64,000 nucleotides of DNA from the NCBI RefSeq assembly GCF_017312485.1, contig NZ_BMBA01000002.1, forward strand, positions 920,635 through 984,634. The letters are read 5' to 3'. Position numbers and translations under genes: made by a program. Under the pieces are notes generated by a model that ran no database searches, was not told the DNA's origin, and saw nothing but the letters and a program-made list of their open reading frames with translations. The stretch comes from Clostridium zeae (GTDB taxonomy: Bacteria; Bacillota; Clostridia; Clostridiales; Clostridiaceae). Position 1 is the first letter of the stretch. Each line of letters opens with the position of its first letter. This document shows, piece after piece, positions 63,108 to 64,000 of this stretch.

Positions 63108-64000
63108 TTAGCTTTTCTTTATGTTCTTTATAAAGAATGGTACTTCATAACTTAGCATTACAATCCAACCTAGACCACAACTCAATGCTATACCTGCAAT
63201 TCCAAATCTCGGAGCAAATATGTAAGAGAAAATCACTCTCCCAATCATTTGTACAAAAGTTGACATTAATGTTATCTTTAAATCACCCATTCCTCTAAAA
63301 TACCCTTGTATTCCATTTGTCCAACTAGGTAGTAAATAGAAAAATGCCATCATTTCAAGATACATTACTCCCATATTTACAACTGTCTCATCACTTCCAT
63401 TAATAAAGAGCTTCATTATACTTCTTGAACCTAAAAAAATCATTCCACATATTATGAACCAGTAAATAGTTTCTAACTTTAGTCCTGCCCATAATCCTGG
63501 CTTAATACGATCATTTTTCTTAGCACCTCTATTCTGAGCTAAAAAGGTAGTCATTGCTTGAGCTATACTTTGTTCTGGCATAAAAGCAAAATCATCCACT
63601 CTATTAACTGCATTAAAGGCTGCAATAGCTTGTACACCTAATGGGTTTACCGCACCTTGAACCAATACTTTTCCTACATATAAACAAGTTTGCTGCATTG
63701 CAGTAACCCAACTATAATTTATAGTACTTCTAAGTAAAGCTTTGTCTAGTATAATCTCTTCTCTAGAAAAACGTAAGAGTGGAACTTTTAAATATATATA
63801 CGCAATACAAAAGACACTAGAAAACATTTCAGCTGTAACTGTAGCTATAGCTGCTCCAGCTACCCCCATATGAAAGAATTTTAAAAATATTATATCCATT
63901 ACCACATTTAAAATAGATGAAATCATTAGAAATTTAAGGGGTGTTTTTGAATCTCCAATACTTCTTAAGGTTGCTGCAAAAACATTGTATAAAAAGGTAA
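63108..64000 (-). CDS. MATE-family efflux transporter, C-terminal part (runs off right edge)
   Basis: About 297 residues of the C-terminal part of a MATE exporter; the frame stays open to the window edge, reading TFLYNVFAATLRSIGDSKTPLKFLMISSILNVV, which is the family's loop and following helix. So the ATG at 63926 is internal. Helices 7-12 are complete, with GYFRGMGDLKITL as the mirrored motif. Substrate unknown. It is distinct from the MATE gene at 32.7 kb. Confidence 0.92.
   Translation of the reverse strand, partial: TFLYNVFAATLRSIGDSKTPLKFLMISSILNVVMDIIFLKFFHMGVAGAAIATVTAEMFSSVFCIAYIYLKVPLLRFSREEIILDKALLRSTINYSWVTAMQQTCLYVGKVLVQGAVNPLGVQAIAAFNAVNRVDDFAFMPEQSIAQAMTTFLAQNRGAKKNDRIKPGLWAGLKLETIYWFIICGMIFLGSRSIMKLFINGSDETVVNMGVMYLEMMAFFYLLPSWTNGIQGYFRGMGDLKITLMSTFVQMIGRVIFSYIFAPRFGIAGIALSCGLGWIVMLSYEVPFFIKNIKKS

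Overview
The window is low-GC, AT-rich DNA with strong AGGAGG-type ribosome sites, frequent TTG/GTG starts and compact rho-independent terminators. Together with the gene families present (clostridial-type [NiFe] hydrogenase, LuxS, YhfC, DUF4179 anti-sigma, BlaI/M56 pairs), this points to a Clostridium (Clostridiaceae, Firmicutes) chromosome or megaplasmid. The species cannot be told from the sequence alone. No rRNA, tRNA, CRISPR array, phage or complete insertion sequence was found.

Layout. 1-4.2 kb: an ABC exporter operon entering from the left edge, a 2H phosphoesterase, and a TetR/LUD pair sharing an operator. 4.4-16 kb: small transcription units for stress, resistance and metabolism: MerR-methyltransferase, rfbB, two GNATs, AraC, D-amino acid aminotransferase, an XRE/MFS divergent pair, a ferredoxin-nitroreductase, MarR/GNAT, luxS and a lipoprotein. 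16.3-18.6 kb: a BlaI/M56 pair in which a DUF4309 domain stands where BlaR1 has its penicillin sensor. 18.7-32.6 kb: aldehyde dehydrogenase, secreted GH5, ECF sigma/anti-sigma, hydrolase, a beta-glucoside PTS with LicT and a RAT switch, TetR/multicopper oxidase, a beta-lactamase-fold hydrolase and SemiSWEET. 32.7-43 kb: MATE, secreted GH87-like enzyme, diguanylate cyclase, a GntR/DUF1648/YhfC operon and a GH55-like beta-helix protein. 43.3-50 kb: a UvrC-like nuclease and cell-surface genes (L,D-transpeptidase, transglutaminase-like, NERD, ricin-3D fusion). 50-58 kb: one minus-strand operon for a cytosolic [NiFe] hydrogenase and its maturation (small and large subunits, protease, HypA, F, C, D, E). 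58-64 kb: motAB, a cupin gene broken by an early stop, a secreted TIM-barrel protein under a c-di-GMP-I riboswitch, an L,D-transpeptidase and a MATE gene leaving at the right edge.

How the parts work together. The region combines glucan and cell-surface enzymes (GH5, GH87-like, GH55-like, two L,D-transpeptidases, ricin-3D, TIM-barrel protein) with sugar uptake. c-di-GMP metabolism (GGDEF protein at 37.5 kb) and sensing (riboswitch at 62.1 kb) are both present. Most small units carry their regulator beside them, and operators are visible for TetR, MerR, MarR, BlaI, GntR and LicT.

Most notable observations: (i) a roughly 98-bp palindromic MITE-like element present three times (24.6, 52.1 and 55.1 kb). 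Two copies lie inside the hydrogenase operon and supply the last codons of hypC and of the maturation protease. (ii) A HypA that lacks its zinc ribbon, with no HypB in the operon. (iii) Long nested hairpins at 16.2 and 20.2 kb. (iv) A perfect 37-bp GntR palindrome. (v) A probable ATT start codon. (vi) A nonsense codon in the cupin gene.
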